From Sphaerolaimus hirsutus (taxonomy: Eukaryota; Nematoda; Chromadorea; Monhysterida; Sphaerolaimidae): a stretch of DNA of 64,000 nucleotides. A program made the position numbers and the translations under genes. Below, piece by piece: positions 36,270 to 48,569 of the stretch. Location of the stretch: positions 31,079,927-31,143,926 of the forward strand of contig OZ038451.1 of NCBI GenBank assembly GCA_964036195.1, in the 5' to 3' direction. A model generated the notes under the pieces. That model was given only the letters and a program-made list of their open reading frames with translations. It did no database searches and was not told the origin of the DNA. Positions within the stretch are counted from its first letter, which is position 1, and each line of letters begins with the position of its first letter.

Positions 36270-36742
36270 TGGCGGCCCGCACACCAGTTGACACACGTGT
36301 GTCAACTGGTCTGTGTCAACTGGTCTGTGCCAACTGGTCTGTGTCAACTGGTCTGTGTCAACTGGTCTGTGACAACTGGTCTGTGTCAACTGGTCTGTGC
36401 CAACTGGTCTGTGTCAACTGGTCTTTGTCAACTGGTCTTTGTCAACTGGTCTGTGTCAACTGGTCTTTGTCAACTGGTCTGTGTCAACTGGTCTGTGTCA
36501 ACTGGTCTGTGTCAACTGGTCTGTGCCAACTGGTCTGTGTCAACTGGTCTGTGTCAACTGGTCTGTGTCAACTCAGATTTTGGCTTCACTTGTCGCAGAG
36601 TGGGCTTCCAATGCACTTGCAGTAATGTTTATATTTCAACATTTGCCGCATGTGCATTTAACGATCGCTGTGCGACACGTGAAGTCGAAATCTGAGCTGA
36701 CACCGACCACTTGACGCACATGTGTCAACTAGTGTGCGGGGG
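36270..36742. mobile_element. Family L element with short minisatellite
   Basis: Right-arm counterpart of 11788-12694. The 14-bp unit (TGTCAACTGGTCTG in this orientation) is repeated about 20 times at 36290-36572, with several TTTGTCAACTGGTC variants not seen in the other copy. Confidence 0.75.
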
Positions 36743-36811
36743 CCAGTGGTGCGGCTGACGCCTGCGCCGCGTGACCTGTGGCCGCGACTTGTGCACGCAT
36801 GCAGTAGATGC

Positions 36812-36975
36812 TAGGGTTGGGAATTTCAAAATTTTCGGTTCCGGTTTTCGGTCCAAAATATTTCGGTTCGGGTATCGGTTCTCGGTTCCTCAAAATTTTC
36901 GGTTCCGGTTCTCAGTGATCGGTGTCAAAATATGCTTGGAACCACGGTTCGGTTCGGTTCGGTATCCCAACCGTA
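36812..36975. mobile_element. Family D (GGTTCGG) element
   Basis: TAGGGTTGGGAATTTC to GGTATCCCAACCGTA, flanked by GTAGATGC and GTAGATGG (8-bp duplication, one mismatch). Counterpart of 11557-11719. Confidence 0.88.
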
Positions 36976-36983
36976 GTAGATGG

Positions 36984-37738
36984 CAGAGTTGCGAAAGTGT
37001 ATTTACACTTACCCGAAATACCCGGGTAAATGGGTATTTATATTTACCCTTACACTTACACTTTCATAAAATACCCGTACACTTTTTTACACTTTCCTGG
37101 GCAAAATACCCGGATACAGAAAGTGTATTTTTTCTTTCAGATGGCCCTGTTTTAAGCATTTGAGGAAGCATAAAACAGGGTTATGTACAAAAAATAACTG
37201 CACAGTGCACACATGCAGTTATGCATTGAATGTAGAAAATATGGCAAATGTACAAACTTGCACCAGCTCCAACCTTTAATCAATACTCATGGTATTCTAC
37301 AGTTTCATCATACTTTGTAAAGAGGACAAGATCAATTTCACCTGCTGGACACTGGCTTTTTCATTGACATTATTGCTGTATGTCCATTCTTGTATTTAAA
37401 CAGTGTGTATCACATAGCTTAATCAGTAAAATATCAACACCGAAAACGTGCCATTATTACGCAACTTCATACCACTAAATTTGTTACAGTCTGAAATGTT
37501 TCATACGGCTCTTCATACAGCAGTAAAATGTGAAATAATGCATGAAAATGATAAAGTGTTTTCTGATGCTCAACAGTAAGAGCTCTTTCTAAAAAAAATT
37601 TACACTTACACTTTTTTTTACACTTTCCTAGGTATTTTAAAAATACCTTACGCTTACAGTATCCATACTCAAAATTTGGAAAGTGTATTTACACTTACAC
37701 TTACACTTTCCAAAAATACCGGTATTTTAACAACTCTG
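36984..37738. mobile_element. Family E (ACACTTAC type) element, right arm only
   Basis: Ends CAGAGTTGCGAAAGTGTATT and (inverted) CAGAGTTGTTAAAATAC. The 8-mers GTAGATGG and GTAGATGC flank it, so it inserted into the target duplication left by the adjacent family D element. Absent from the left arm. Confidence 0.9.
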
Positions 37739-37933
37739 GTAGATGCACCCCATCTCTGCTTTGGGAGAAATGGGCAATGAAGCAAGAAAAGCGTTGCTCA
37801 AATAAACTTAGCACATCTTCTGTTGTCTGAACTTGCACTTGGAATATTGTCCAGAGTTTGTCACTTGACACAGCACTTAATGGTGGGGGGACCAAAATTG
37901 CAGTAAAATAAATACCTAATGACAACTATTTTA

Positions 37934-38191
37934 TGTAAACACCTTCCCGGTCACGTCCGGCACCCATTTTTTTATTTTACTTCTCACATCCTATACCCAG
38001 TTCTAGGGTGCCGCAGAGGCTGAAACTTGGGGGAGATATTGGCGCGACCCCCCTAATTCATGCGAGGTAGAGGGGGGTTGCGCCAATATCTCCCCCAAGT
38101 TTCAGCTTCTGGCGCGCCCTAGAACTGGAGATAGGGTGTCACAAGTACGATCAAAAATAGGGTGCCGGACGTGACCGGGAAGGTGTTTACA
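37934..38191. mobile_element. MITE with TGTAAACACCTTCCCGGTCA ends
   Basis: An inverted repeat of about 258 bp; arms include GGGGGAGATATTGGCGC and its complement around a loop near 38055-38075. Its right end abuts, and shares bases with, the family J element. Both are missing from the left arm. Confidence 0.75.
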
Positions 38192-39104
38192 TGGTCGGGC
38201 TGAAAAGTCCCCGGGCAGTGCTCGCCATTCGCGCTAGGGGTAAGCTACTGTTATAAAATTTTAACGCGTTTATATATCAGGTGTTTTGAGTTTTCACCCA
38301 AAATTTCACCCCTCTAGCTCCACCCACTGCGGAACTGTGGGGGTTAAAATTTCGGTCATTTTGTACTGATGTACAAATGGTGCTCTAGCTCAACGCTGCT
38401 TTAAGTTGTGATCATGAAACTTTGGCTAGTGTAAGCCACCAGTGTTGGCAATGTGCCAGCACTAACCAACATTTACTATGATATCATAAGCCTAGTCCAT
38501 ATTGCCATTACTGTCACTACTTTCACTACCAAATTCATCATTCTGCCTCTACGGTTGGTCAATACAGGGTAATACAGGAGGCGTTTTTCATGCACACTGC
38601 TGTTGAACACAGGTAATGTGTCCACTACAGATTAGTAATGAAACACAAATGAAATTTAATTGACATAATAATTTACTGCACATTTCAAAACAACATTAAA
38701 ATCACTGCAATACAACATGATCTCAGATGATCACCAAAAACATCCATCACAGTTCCCACGTTTCCCACGTTTCACCCTGTCTGCATATTAATTTTACCTT
38801 AATAGCAATGATGTTGATGAAAGTGTTGAATACTATCAGCACATTGCCAACACACTGGCTTACACTAGCCAAAGTTTCATGATCACAACTTAAAGCAGCC
38901 TTGAGCTAGAGCACCATTTGTACATCAGTACAAAATGACCGAAATTGTAACCCCCACAGTTCCGCAGTGGGTGGAGCTAGAGGGGTAAAATTTTGGGTGA
39001 GAACTCAAAACACCTGATATATTAACGTGTTGAAATTTTATAATCGTAGCTTACCCCTAGCGCGAATGGCGAGCACTGCCCGGGGACTTTTCAGCCCGAC
39101 CATG
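38190..39104. mobile_element. Family J long-hairpin element
   Basis: Ends CATGGTCGGGCTGAAAAGTC and inverse lead into arms of about 275 bp (38190-38465 with 38835-39104). Flanks are TA. A near-identical copy of the same length is at 54582-55497, which implies recent mobility. No reading frame of note. Confidence 0.9.
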
Positions 39105-39509
39105 TATTTAGCTTTTCAAAAGATACCTAATTATGTCCTGAACTGCTTTAATTTTCGCCGCAGTTAGAATGATTGAAACAGTATTTATTTAGAAATTTTT
39201 ACTATCTAGAAAACTTTTTAAAAATAGAGAAACGGTAGCAAGTGCGACAGGGCTTTTTTGCAACACATTAGGGAGCCCGGTACACCACAGAGCCCGCAGA
39301 TAAAACGCAGGTCTACACAAACGAACATGGAAACATAAAGTGCCAGGTAAAATGAGCACTAACCAAATGTGGCTCATTTTTAATGGAGCCAAAACGCCGG
39401 AAGCTTCATCATAAAGCAAAATGCTTACACGTCTGAAATTCCGGTAGTGAAGTTCATACGGATAACTACCTGGGCGCTGCGAGTTTCACTATGAAACAAA
39501 AAATGAGTA

Positions 39510-39909
39510 CCGTATTTCCTCGAAATCTCCCCGGGGGGTTATTTTTTCAGTATGAGAATTTTGAGGGGGTATTTCGAGAGGGGGATAATTCGAGGGGGGG
39601 GGGGGGGGTAATTCGAGGGGGTTTATTTTTTCGCTAGAAACGTTTGTAACGTACGCAGACATAGAAAAATGCGACAAAAACCACCATATATTTATAAGAG
39701 TCTACAGACTTAAACACGTATGTCGATGGTATAGACAACGTTCTAACGTAACACAGTCATTGTTTTTAACGTGTGTTATGCATTTCCAGTTCACAAAACG
39801 CACCTTTTGTCATGTACGTTCTATTTACACCCAATTTGGGGGGTATTTCGAGGGGGGGGGTATTAATTCATAGTGCCCATTTTGAGGGGGGTATTTCGAG
39901 GAAATACGG
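39510..39909. mobile_element. Family H element
   Basis: Counterpart of 10533-10927, flanked by TA. It differs chiefly in the length of G runs, for example 14 at about 39595-39608. Confidence 0.85.
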
Positions 39910-40449
39910 TACCTACACTCGGCGTACCGCAAAGTATTCGTCCAAAATAACTTACATATGTCTTAGATAATAACGGGCGAGCAGGATACTTTCAAGCATG
40001 CACGCACTTTCAAAAAAAGAAAAATGCAAAAAAGAAAAAGGCGGAGTTGCGACGAATGGTTTTCTTTCCTGGAAACGTATTTTCTTTTTTAAACGATTAT
40101 GATTTCATTAATGAACGTTATGATGGAGTGCTTCCTCTAGAAATATGCATCAGCGAGTAGCATGTAAATAGTCATGTACACCGGCAGGCGGAAATAACAA
40201 ATCGTGAACTAAAACAGTAGATTAGTATCAGATGTTCTGTTTCAATAGTTACATAGTACATATCTTATGGTGAAATGAGTTGTCAAAGAATAAAATGGAA
40301 AAGGGATGTGTCAGTCATTGGGGCAGTGCAAGCAAATATTGCGAGCTAAATACAGCTTTGAGTCAAGCCACACCCCATGGCTGAAAGTGGGATAATGACA
40401 TACATTGCGTACAGTATGAAATAATAATGGCGTGGCCCTGTACTCCCAG

Positions 40450-41364
40450 CAGTGTTGCAAAAACGTATGTACGTTTACCCAAAATACCCGGTTATTTGGA
40501 TATTTATATTTACGTTTACGTTTACGCTTTCCAAAAATATCGTTACGTTTTGTTACGTTTTCTTGGCACAATTACCCAGGTACCTCAGAAAACGTAAAAA
40601 TATGCTATACAGAAATGTATTGTTTGAGAAAGCTAGTGTATTATGATGAGTTCAACATGATTTAACGTTAAGAGGGTGCCAATTTGGCAAACGGAGAACC
40701 AAAACATGAACTTAAAAGTGAGAAGTAAAAAGTTTAAAGAAAAGTAAATTTATAAGTGAGAATAGAAATGCAAGTACAAATGAAAAAAACGTTTTTAGTG
40801 TTCTCTTGTGACTTGCCATTTGTCTTTTACCTTCCCATTTAACTTATAAACTAACGTTTTTAACCATTTAACTTCGCACTTAAATTTTTTTAATTTTTAA
40901 ATTCTTTATATTCAATTTTCTTTTGCTTTTTACATGCCATTGAACTCAGAATGAAATCTCACTTATATTTTTTGGTTCTCCACTTGCAGAAATGGGTTCC
41001 TCGGGAATCAACCACATTTGGACCACACCACAATCGGGAATCAGGAATGGACCTACACACAGTAGTTGACAACAACGCCAATTGTCGACCGGTTCTGATT
41101 CTAATTCAATATACCAATCCCATTATTCTATAAAAATATGTAAGCAGATAATGTTGATGGAGATCAGAGGAAACTTAATAAAGTTGTAAATCATTGTTTT
41201 TTATAGTGAAAGCATGTAATGAAATTTTTACGTGTACGTTATATTTGAAGTTTTCCCAGGTATTTTAAAAATACCTTACATTTTAGTATTTATACTCCAA
41301 AATTTGAAAAGGTATTTATGTTTACTTTACGTTTTCCAAAAATACCAGTATTTTAACAGCACTG
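40450..41364. mobile_element. Family E-like element
   Basis: CAGTGTTGCAAAAACGTATG to TTTTAACAGCACTG, counterpart of 9235-9994. Flanks ACTCCCAG and ACTGGCAG match at six of eight. It has an internal segment near 40965-41085 with TTGGTTCTCC and CGGGAATC that resembles a further nested insertion. Confidence 0.6.
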
Positions 41365-41546
41365 ACTGGCAGCGCAGCCATCAGTTGCTTGATTTGATGA
41401 TTTTCCAGCTGGCTGATGCGAATGCACCGCTGCATCAACGCAGCGCACACAAATACAGTGCACGCCAGATAGGTCATCAGCGAGCATTTCAGCTGGCCGC
41501 CAAATGGACAGCGTTTCAATATAATTACACCTTTGACACACGTGAC

Positions 41547-42481
41547 TAGGGTGTCAAATTTCCGTTTCCATTTTCCGCATCTGCTTTTCCGCAGGAAAAT
41601 TTTTTACCTTTCCGTTTTCCGTTTTCCAGCAGCTGAAAATTTTTTACCTTTCCGTTCTCCGTTTTCCAGCAGCTGACAACTTTTTACCTTTCTGTTTTCC
41701 ATTTTCCGGCAGCTTAAAAAATTTTACCTTTCCGTTTCCATTTTTCCAGCCCATTTTTCCGTTTTTCGGCTGAAAATTTTTTACCTTTCCATTTCCATTT
41801 TTCCAGGCCATTTTTCTATTTTCTGGCTCGATTTTCAGTTTTCTGGCATTCTTCCATTCTTTTTCCAATCTGTATTTATCTTTTTTCACTATGGTGTTTT
41901 TAACTACCAGGTTCTTGTGTCGTTCATAATTTTTATCTGTATCCAAATCTGTAAAAAACACAAAGTAATTTTGGACACATACTTTGCAGTCTGCTGAGTA
42001 TACTTTTTACTGTTCAGATACATCAAAGTTCACTTTTGCTAAATTCTTATTGTTGTTGTAGTGTATTTTTGCTACCTTTTGATGATTTTTTGTTGGTTCA
42101 GTTAAGCTTGAACTACAAGTGAAGTTACTGGCATGATTTATAGTTGCAGAATGTACAGCCACCACAATCAAAGCCAAACAGGCAAACTTGCATGCAGGTT
42201 TTCCTCCTGCAAATTTGTCCATTTTGATGCAAATTTCACTTCATTTTTTCCGTCTCTGTGAAAATTTCGCTTTCCGTTTTCCTGCATTTCATTTTTCCCT
42301 TTTTCCGTTTTCCAGCCAATAATTTTTTTATACCTTTCCGTTTTCCGTTTTCCGCTGAGTGCAATTTTTTTACCTTTCCGTTTTCCGGCCAATAATTTTT
42401 TTACCTTTCCGTTTTCCGTAAAGTTAAAAATTTTTACCTTTCCGTTTTCCGTTTTCTGTAAAAAATATTTTGGACACCCTA
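41547..42481. mobile_element. Family A (CGGAAAA) element
   Basis: TAGGGTGTCAAATTTCC to TTGGACACCCTA, flanked by CACGTGAC and CACGCGAC. Counterpart of 7918-9052 without the nested 203-bp element. The non-repetitive middle (about 41850-42240) shares its two outer parts with the contig 4 copy. Confidence 0.88.
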
Positions 42482-43496
42482 CACGCGACCGTAATTGTAT
42501 CGTAACCGAATTCTTAAAAGCACCGTGTGTATACATGTAGCTAACTATAATAAATAGCCATTGGTCATTTCACAGTCGGCCAGTGACCTATTGAATGGTG
42601 CGACGCTACAAAGGGGTGTGTCCGTGTAACTAAATGTATTGAAGTCAGTGGGGCGTGATCCACGCACAGGGCAGCGTTGGGGGGGGGGGCACCTGCCGCA
42701 GCGCAGTTGATTAGTGGAATACAAGCAAAGCGACTGGCCCATGCTTATTTCCGATGCGTTTCATTGTGTTTGCGCCGGCTTCATGCATCTCACTAAAAAT
42801 TTATATTTATGATGACAATTTGGGGGCGGGGCAGCCGAATGTAAAAATTACCTACTGCTTTTTACGAATTTTTCGCAAGTACCGTATATACCCCCCTTGA
42901 ATAAACCCCCCTCCAAATACCCTCAGGTGTTTTCGAGCTGGGAAAAAAATAAACCACCCTGGGAGCTGGTTCAATAAATTAATGGTATTAATAGCCATTG
43001 CACTTTTTCCTTTGACGCCAGCTACAAGCGCCAGCCTCAGGCATCTTGGTCCTGGCGCGGGGTAAAAATAGCGCCAACCGCCAAAAGCGCCATGGCACTT
43101 TTCATGAACATGGCGCCAAGTGCCAAAAGCACCATGGCGCTAGCGCAAGGCGCCGGCGCCATGGCGCTTATACAGAACTAAATATAACCAAGCTAGCTAC
43201 AATTTTATGAACCATATTCTATGAAGTAAAAATCTATCCACACTTTGGTGGAATCTTTATGAATCAACATCTATCCACTATCAATCTATCCATTTAAACT
43301 GCTCGCGAAGCACACAAAGTTTCAAAAGTTTTTCCTAATTATAAATTTCACAACATAAAGGCCTAATATGATGAAATATTATCATATTTAATTGTGTACG
43401 GCAAGGGGAGGGGCTTGCTTTGGGAAATGCGTAACAAAGCCATCAAGCAAATGAAGCAGCTGCGTGCTTGAGCTAATCATATCTGACGCTCCCACG

Positions 43497-43824
43497 TAGT
43501 GACGGAAAGCAAAGCTAGCGCCAACGGAAAAAGCGCCACGGCGCTTTTGGAGCTTTTTTTTCTTGGCGCCAGGAACAAAACGTCTGGCGCTGGCGCTTGG
43601 CGCCTATTGTCTCTGGCGCAATTGGGGCTTCTCGATGGGGTTCGGAAAGGCGCCACGGCGCTTTTGGAGCTTTTTTTTCTTGGCGCCAGGAACAAAACGT
43701 CTGGCGCTGGCGCTTGGCGCCTATTGTCTCTGGCGCAATTGGGGCTTCTCGATGGGGTTCGGAAAGGCGCCATGGCGCTTTTGGCGCTTGGCGCCAAAGT
43801 TCTGGCGCTTTTTTTCCATCACTA
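43497..43824. mobile_element. Family B (GGCGCC) element with internal tandem duplication
   Basis: TAGTGACGGAAAGCAAAGC to CATCACTA. A block of about 118 bp (roughly 43535-43650) is repeated directly behind itself, explaining the length difference from 6688-6897. Confidence 0.8.
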
Positions 43825-44248
43825 TCACACACAAACCGAACCAACGCATGCAATGGCATAATAAATTTGTTTTACAGCCTAAATCACGAGCAAATTACCT
43901 GCGTTTCAGCGTGGCAGCTGTAATTACAGTCACTTAGCGTATGACACAAAGTGCAATGGTCAATTTGGTTGTGCTTTTGCCACTATTAATATTTTGCATA
44001 CATCTGTACCTAGTCGTATTGTTATACCATTATGATTACAACAGTAAATGTGCTTCAGAATTTTATAAAATATTTCATATTTTCGTAATATTTATTTGTG
44101 TGCAAGATAAAATTGAGCGAAAAGAATAGCAAAACTCTATTCTCGGTTGAAAGTGCACTGCGGCTGTAGCGTTTCTGTAGTGCCCGACGGCAGGTGCAAC
44201 AAAGTCACTTGTAGAAGGGCGGCCACACGCATGCAACATTTCCATATA

Positions 44249-44624
44249 CCGTATTACCTCGAAATACCCCCATGGGGGTTTAATATTTCGCCAGCAAAAT
44301 TTGAGGGGGGGGGGGGGGTAAATTGGGGGGGGGCTTATTCGAGGGGGGGGGGGTTATTATTTCCTCAGAAAAACGGTAATAAACGCGAGAAAATAGGTTA
44401 TATTGCGGCTATAGATGTCCATCTGTACACAAACGAGTGTATAAGTGTAGCTGCAATGCAAATTAGTAGTAATAAATACATCATGTATAGTGCATACATC
44501 ATGTACGTCATTCCGGAGGGGGGTATTTCGAGGGGGGGTTTATTATTTCTCCAGCCCATTTCGAGTGGGGTTTAATTCAAGGGGGGGGGGGTAATTCAAG
44601 GGGGGATAATTCGAGGTAATACGG
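44249..44624. mobile_element. Family H element, long form
   Basis: CCGTATTACCTCGAAATACC to inverse, TA-flanked; the allelic 6149-6263 is a 115-bp deletion form of it. Confidence 0.85.
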
Positions 44625-45687
44625 TACGACACCCACACACTCGGGAGACTCACTTACAGGTTACATTGACGCTACCACCAAAGTACACAAAATGGACTAC
44701 TGAAGCCATTTATCTTGTAGCATAGAATAGAGATGACATATTTGAGCAGTATTCAGTTACTTGTGACCATTGGTCATCGCTGCCTTGCCATGGCACCTAG
44801 TGAATAAATAATGCTATTCACATAAAGGCAGTGAGCAAGTGTGAACCAGTGATGTATGCGGGCACAGTTGTTGCACCACTGCCAATGGTTGTGCTGCAGT
44901 AATCCAGAGTTGTGAAAGTGTATTTACACTTACCCAAAATACACTGGTATTTGGGTATTTAAATTCACACTTACACTGTTGATTTCACAAAATACCCTTA
45001 CACTTTGTTACGCTTTCCTGGGCAAAATACCTGGGTACAGAAAGTGTATTTTTTTCCAGATCGCCCTGTTTTATGCTTTTGAGAAAGCAAGAAAAAACAA
45101 CAAGACTGTAGAAAAAACAACTGCGCACATGCAGTTGAGTTATGCACTGAATGTACAAAATATGTCAAATGTAACAACTAGCTGGATTCACTCCAACTTT
45201 TTATCAGCATCTGCGGTATTCTTTAGTTTTCACATACTTTTGTTCAAAGGACAACATAGTGGAAATTCACCAGCAGGACACAAATGCAACTGGTTTGACT
45301 TTTGCTGCTTGTGCATTTATGCATGTAAACAGCAGTGTCACATTGCTCAGCCAGCAAAACATTAACACTGAGAAAACCCCCTGGCAACTTCAAAGTGCTA
45401 ATTTTTACAGTCTGAAATATTTCATAAATGGCAATAAAATTTTTAAATAATGCATGAAAATGATTTATTTATTCATCTAAAAGTGAACACTGCTGTTTTC
45501 TTATGCTAACCAGTGAGAGCACTTTCTAAAAAAATTTATGCTTACTGTATCCTTGAATAAGTCGCTGGTGGAGTTATTTTTTCCTCAGAATTTTTTGAGG
45601 GGACTATTTTAAGGGGGGGGGGGAAGTTATTCGAGGGGGGGCTTTTTTTTCGTCGGAATGTTGAGTAAAAAGAATGATCAACATATC

Positions 45688-46431
45688 CAACGATGGGTGA
45701 GTTCTCATAATAAAAACACTTTCTGTATTTTAAGTTTTTCAAAAATGAATATCTGTGTTTTGAGTTTTTTTCACGAAAAAAACTTGAGTTTCTGTGTTTT
45801 ATTTCTGTGTTTTTTGAAAAAACTCAAGTTTTTTGATAAAAACTCAAGTTTTTTGATAAAAACTCAAGTTTTTTTGGTAAAAACCCGAGTTGTCCTACAA
45901 AAAGTAGCATTTTACAGCATTTTACTGTTGAAACAGTGGTTTTCTTATCAAATATCGGTTTTGCATACGTTTTGTCCTGTATTGGAAAATTTTCATTAGT
46001 TCACTGGAGGTAGTTCCAAATTGGTGACCAATACCTTTGACAGCTTGGGAGGTGAGGAGCCCTCAGCTCAATTGTGTGAGCTAGCAGACCCTGATGGACA
46101 CTCCTCAACACTTTGATCACAGTGCCTAATATTGCTGAAACCACCAGGAGATGTGGACACCATTATTTTTTGGATAATTATTTCATGGTTAAACTTGGAT
46201 ACCATGTACATATTAACACACTATACATACATGCGTACCTTATGTATGCACATACACACATTGTTCAGTTCAAATCTTATGCCTTCTATTGCTTGGATAA
46301 AAAACTCAAAAAACATTTCCGTATTTTCTGTGTTTCCGTGTTTCTGTGTTCTCCAAAAAAGAACTCATTTGAGTTTCCGTGTTTTTCAAAAATGTTGAGT
46401 TTCCGTGTTTCTGTGTTAAACAAAAACACGG
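45688..46431. mobile_element. Family G element truncated by gap
   Basis: It begins CAACGATGGGTGAGTTCTC after AACATATC and runs into the gap. Counterpart of 4290-5081. Confidence 0.85.
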
Positions 46432-46631
46432 NNNNNNNNNNNNNNNNNNNNNNNNNNNNNNNNNNNNNNNNNNNNNNNNNNNNNNNNNNNNNNNNNNNNN
46501 NNNNNNNNNNNNNNNNNNNNNNNNNNNNNNNNNNNNNNNNNNNNNNNNNNNNNNNNNNNNNNNNNNNNNNNNNNNNNNNNNNNNNNNNNNNNNNNNNNNN
46601 NNNNNNNNNNNNNNNNNNNNNNNNNNNNNNN
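46432..46631. other. Assembly gap (200 N)
   Basis: Third placeholder gap; the outer end of the right arm stops at its edge. Confidence 0.99.
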
Positions 46632-46675
46632 AGTACTGACGTCACTCAGTCATAGGTCTCAACGGGCCATGCTTA

Positions 46676-47033
46676 ACCGACATCTAAACCTATCCGACAT
46701 CTAGACTGGGACACCGAACATAACACATTAAATTATACCCGGCATGCTGAGAATAAGCAATAAAACACATGACCTATGTAAGGTGAAAGTCTATAAGAAG
46801 TATGAAAATCAGAGATTTTTGGTGCAAATTATAGTAAAACTGATCAAAAGCGCTCCAGATAGCTAGACAAGTAGCGGGGAGGGGTGTTTTCAGGGGAAAG
46901 TAGCCAAAAAAATTGCCCCAGGGATAGATAGATCGCTGGGCGGTTTGGGGTGGGGTTACCCGCCCCCGCTGACATGGATGACAAAATTAGATGTGCGGTT
47001 GGTCTAGATGTGAAATGGGTTTAGATGTCGGAT
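46676..47033. mobile_element. Possible element with CCGACATCTAAACC ends
   Basis: CCGACATCTAAACC with a second CCGACATCTAGAC just inside, and inverted GGTCTAGATGTGAAATGGG and GGGTTTAGATGTCGG at the other side. About 358 bp, non-coding; target duplication not resolved. Confidence 0.55.
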
Positions 47034-47285
47034 GGCACGGGTTCATTTCAACATGTTCTGCATCATACAGATCACCAACTGCGGTATTTGTCGTGTATGT
47101 ACATTCTCTTTACACTCAATTTTGGTCGGGTATTTCGATGGGGGTTATTATTTTCCCAGCGAAATTTTTGGGAGGGGGTTAATTAGAGGTAATACGGTAT
47201 TCCGAACCTTTATCATAAAATACGAAACTATCACAATTCTAAAAACCACCCAAACACACCCACACGATGGCGCTACACACACTGT

Positions 47286-47470
47286 GTTTCAACTGGTGGC
47301 ACTCCCAAGCCTGTAAAATGTAAAGTGTCAAATGTAAAGTCAAATGCAAAGTAAACTGTCAATTGTCCTGAAAAGTTCAGTAATAAAATCTTTTCTTTTT
47401 TGTTTTGATTGACAGTTTACTTTGCATTTGACTTTCCATTTGACACTTTACACTTTACAGGGACTGCCAC
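47286..47470. mobile_element. Small family K element
   Basis: TGGCACTCCCAAGCCTGTAA to TTTACAGGGACTGCCA with repeated AAGTGTCAAATG units and their complements around a short centre. Confidence 0.65.
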
Positions 47471-47531
47471 TTTGTTTCCATGTCAATAAAAATTTTAGTT
47501 GACGTGCGGCATGACAGTTTTCAAGTGCATA

Positions 47532-48213
47532 TGAAGGGTGTGCTTCGAAAAGTACCGATCTACAAAAAATCGATTTTGAGATAATCGCAATTGAAAGTTT
47601 GGAGTATGCAATACCCATACATGGGTATTGGGTATGGGAATTTTGGGTATGGGTATTTCGGCCATATTGTTGAGTATCCACATGCATGGGTATAATCATT
47701 GATTATACACATAACACTAGCTATATAAAATTTAGTGAATTATATTTTTGTAGTACAGTACATTTTGAAGGAACAAATTGGTAATAGCATGTAGATCGGT
47801 ATTTTTTAAAGCACAAAATCAGACAGCTGTAGATCGGTACTTTTACCCATAATAAAAAAGCACAAAATGAGTTTTTGCTGAATCAGACGCCGATCTGACA
47901 TCGGTACTTTTAGAAGCACAAAAAATAATGTGCAGATCGGTACATTTAAAAGAACAATTTTGAAAAAAGTGTGTATATCGGTACTTTTAAAGACACAAAA
48001 GCTGAAAAAGCTTGTAGAATGGTACTTTTAAAATTTCAAAAACTGTATTTTGCAATTTTTTTGCTTTTTTCGACCCCCCATATCTCAAAATTGAACTTCG
48101 CACCCCCCCACATATTATATATTTTTTTGAAGCGCATGTTTATGGGGACCCCAAAAATGGTCCTAACTCAAATTTGAAAAATTTAGATCGGTACTTTTCG
48201 AAGCACACCTTCA
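47532..48213. mobile_element. TA-flanked element, TGAAGGGTGTGCTTCG ends
   Basis: Ends TGAAGGGTGTGCTTCGAAAA and inverse, with TA on both sides. GATCGGTACTTTTAAAAGCAC-like units recur through the body (47570, 47790, 47830, 47900, 47935, 47980, 48185). It also contains a cluster of TGGGTATGGG repeats at 47610-47660. Non-coding. Confidence 0.8.
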
Positions 48214-48367
48214 TATGCGTCAATGTCGAAATGGAATTAATCATGGTATGTGTATTTGAACATCGTTCGCGACTCAACTGAAATTTGAAGGTAAACCCTG
48301 TCGGCCAGTAGACATCTTATATCATTGTCAACTACAATAGTGTGTGTAGGGTCAATCACTGTGACAC

Positions 48368-48569
48368 TCAATTACTACACAACAACTCGTAAACATAGTC
48401 TGGCAATCTAGCTGGGTTCATCGGCTTCACCTTGGCGCTGGGTTTGTACGGCCGCCATAGCGAGTGCCTCCGCGGTTCGACGGTGGGGTCGATCATGACC
48501 ACGTTGACGTTCATGCTGCGCAGCATGGCGGCCGAATCCAGCGCGCGCTGCCGCCGCGCCCTGCGCACG
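48368..48569 (-). CDS. vWA-like gene, last exon (C-terminus)
   Basis: The acceptor CTCTCCCCAG|C starts the exon at 48569 and a TGA ends it at 48368-48370. It supplies one base to complete a split Ser codon, then 66 residues: an Arg-rich helix (RRARRQRALDSAAMLRSM), a hydrophobic strand NVNVVMIDPT typical of a late vWA beta strand, and a Pro-rich tail ending ELLCSN. GC content is far above the flanks. No AATAAA is evident before the transposon at 48213. Confidence 0.8.

Larger units (their letters stand above)
23642..46431. repeat. Right arm of ~20 kb inverted duplication
   Basis: Reverse-complement partner of 4338-23301. It is about 3.8 kb longer net because of insertions absent from the other copy: 23930-25314, 26096-26297, 26441-26541, 27581-28242, 31798-32834, 33560-34009, 34637-35055, 36984-37738 and 37934-39104. 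It in turn lacks 8176-8378, 16094-16587, 17369-17926 and about 30 minisatellite units. Confidence 0.93.

Noticed and set aside
43499..43937. Repetitive Trp/Arg/Leu/Ala-rich frames over GGCGCC regions (also 23659-24275 and 25033-25519)
   Set aside because: Produced by palindromic GGCGCTTTTGGCGC arrays of family B; open on both strands, as palindromes are.
4338..46431. Giant terminal-inverted-repeat mobile element (Maverick/Polinton type)
   Set aside because: No polymerase, integrase, protease or capsid genes between or within the arms, and the arms end at assembly gaps.
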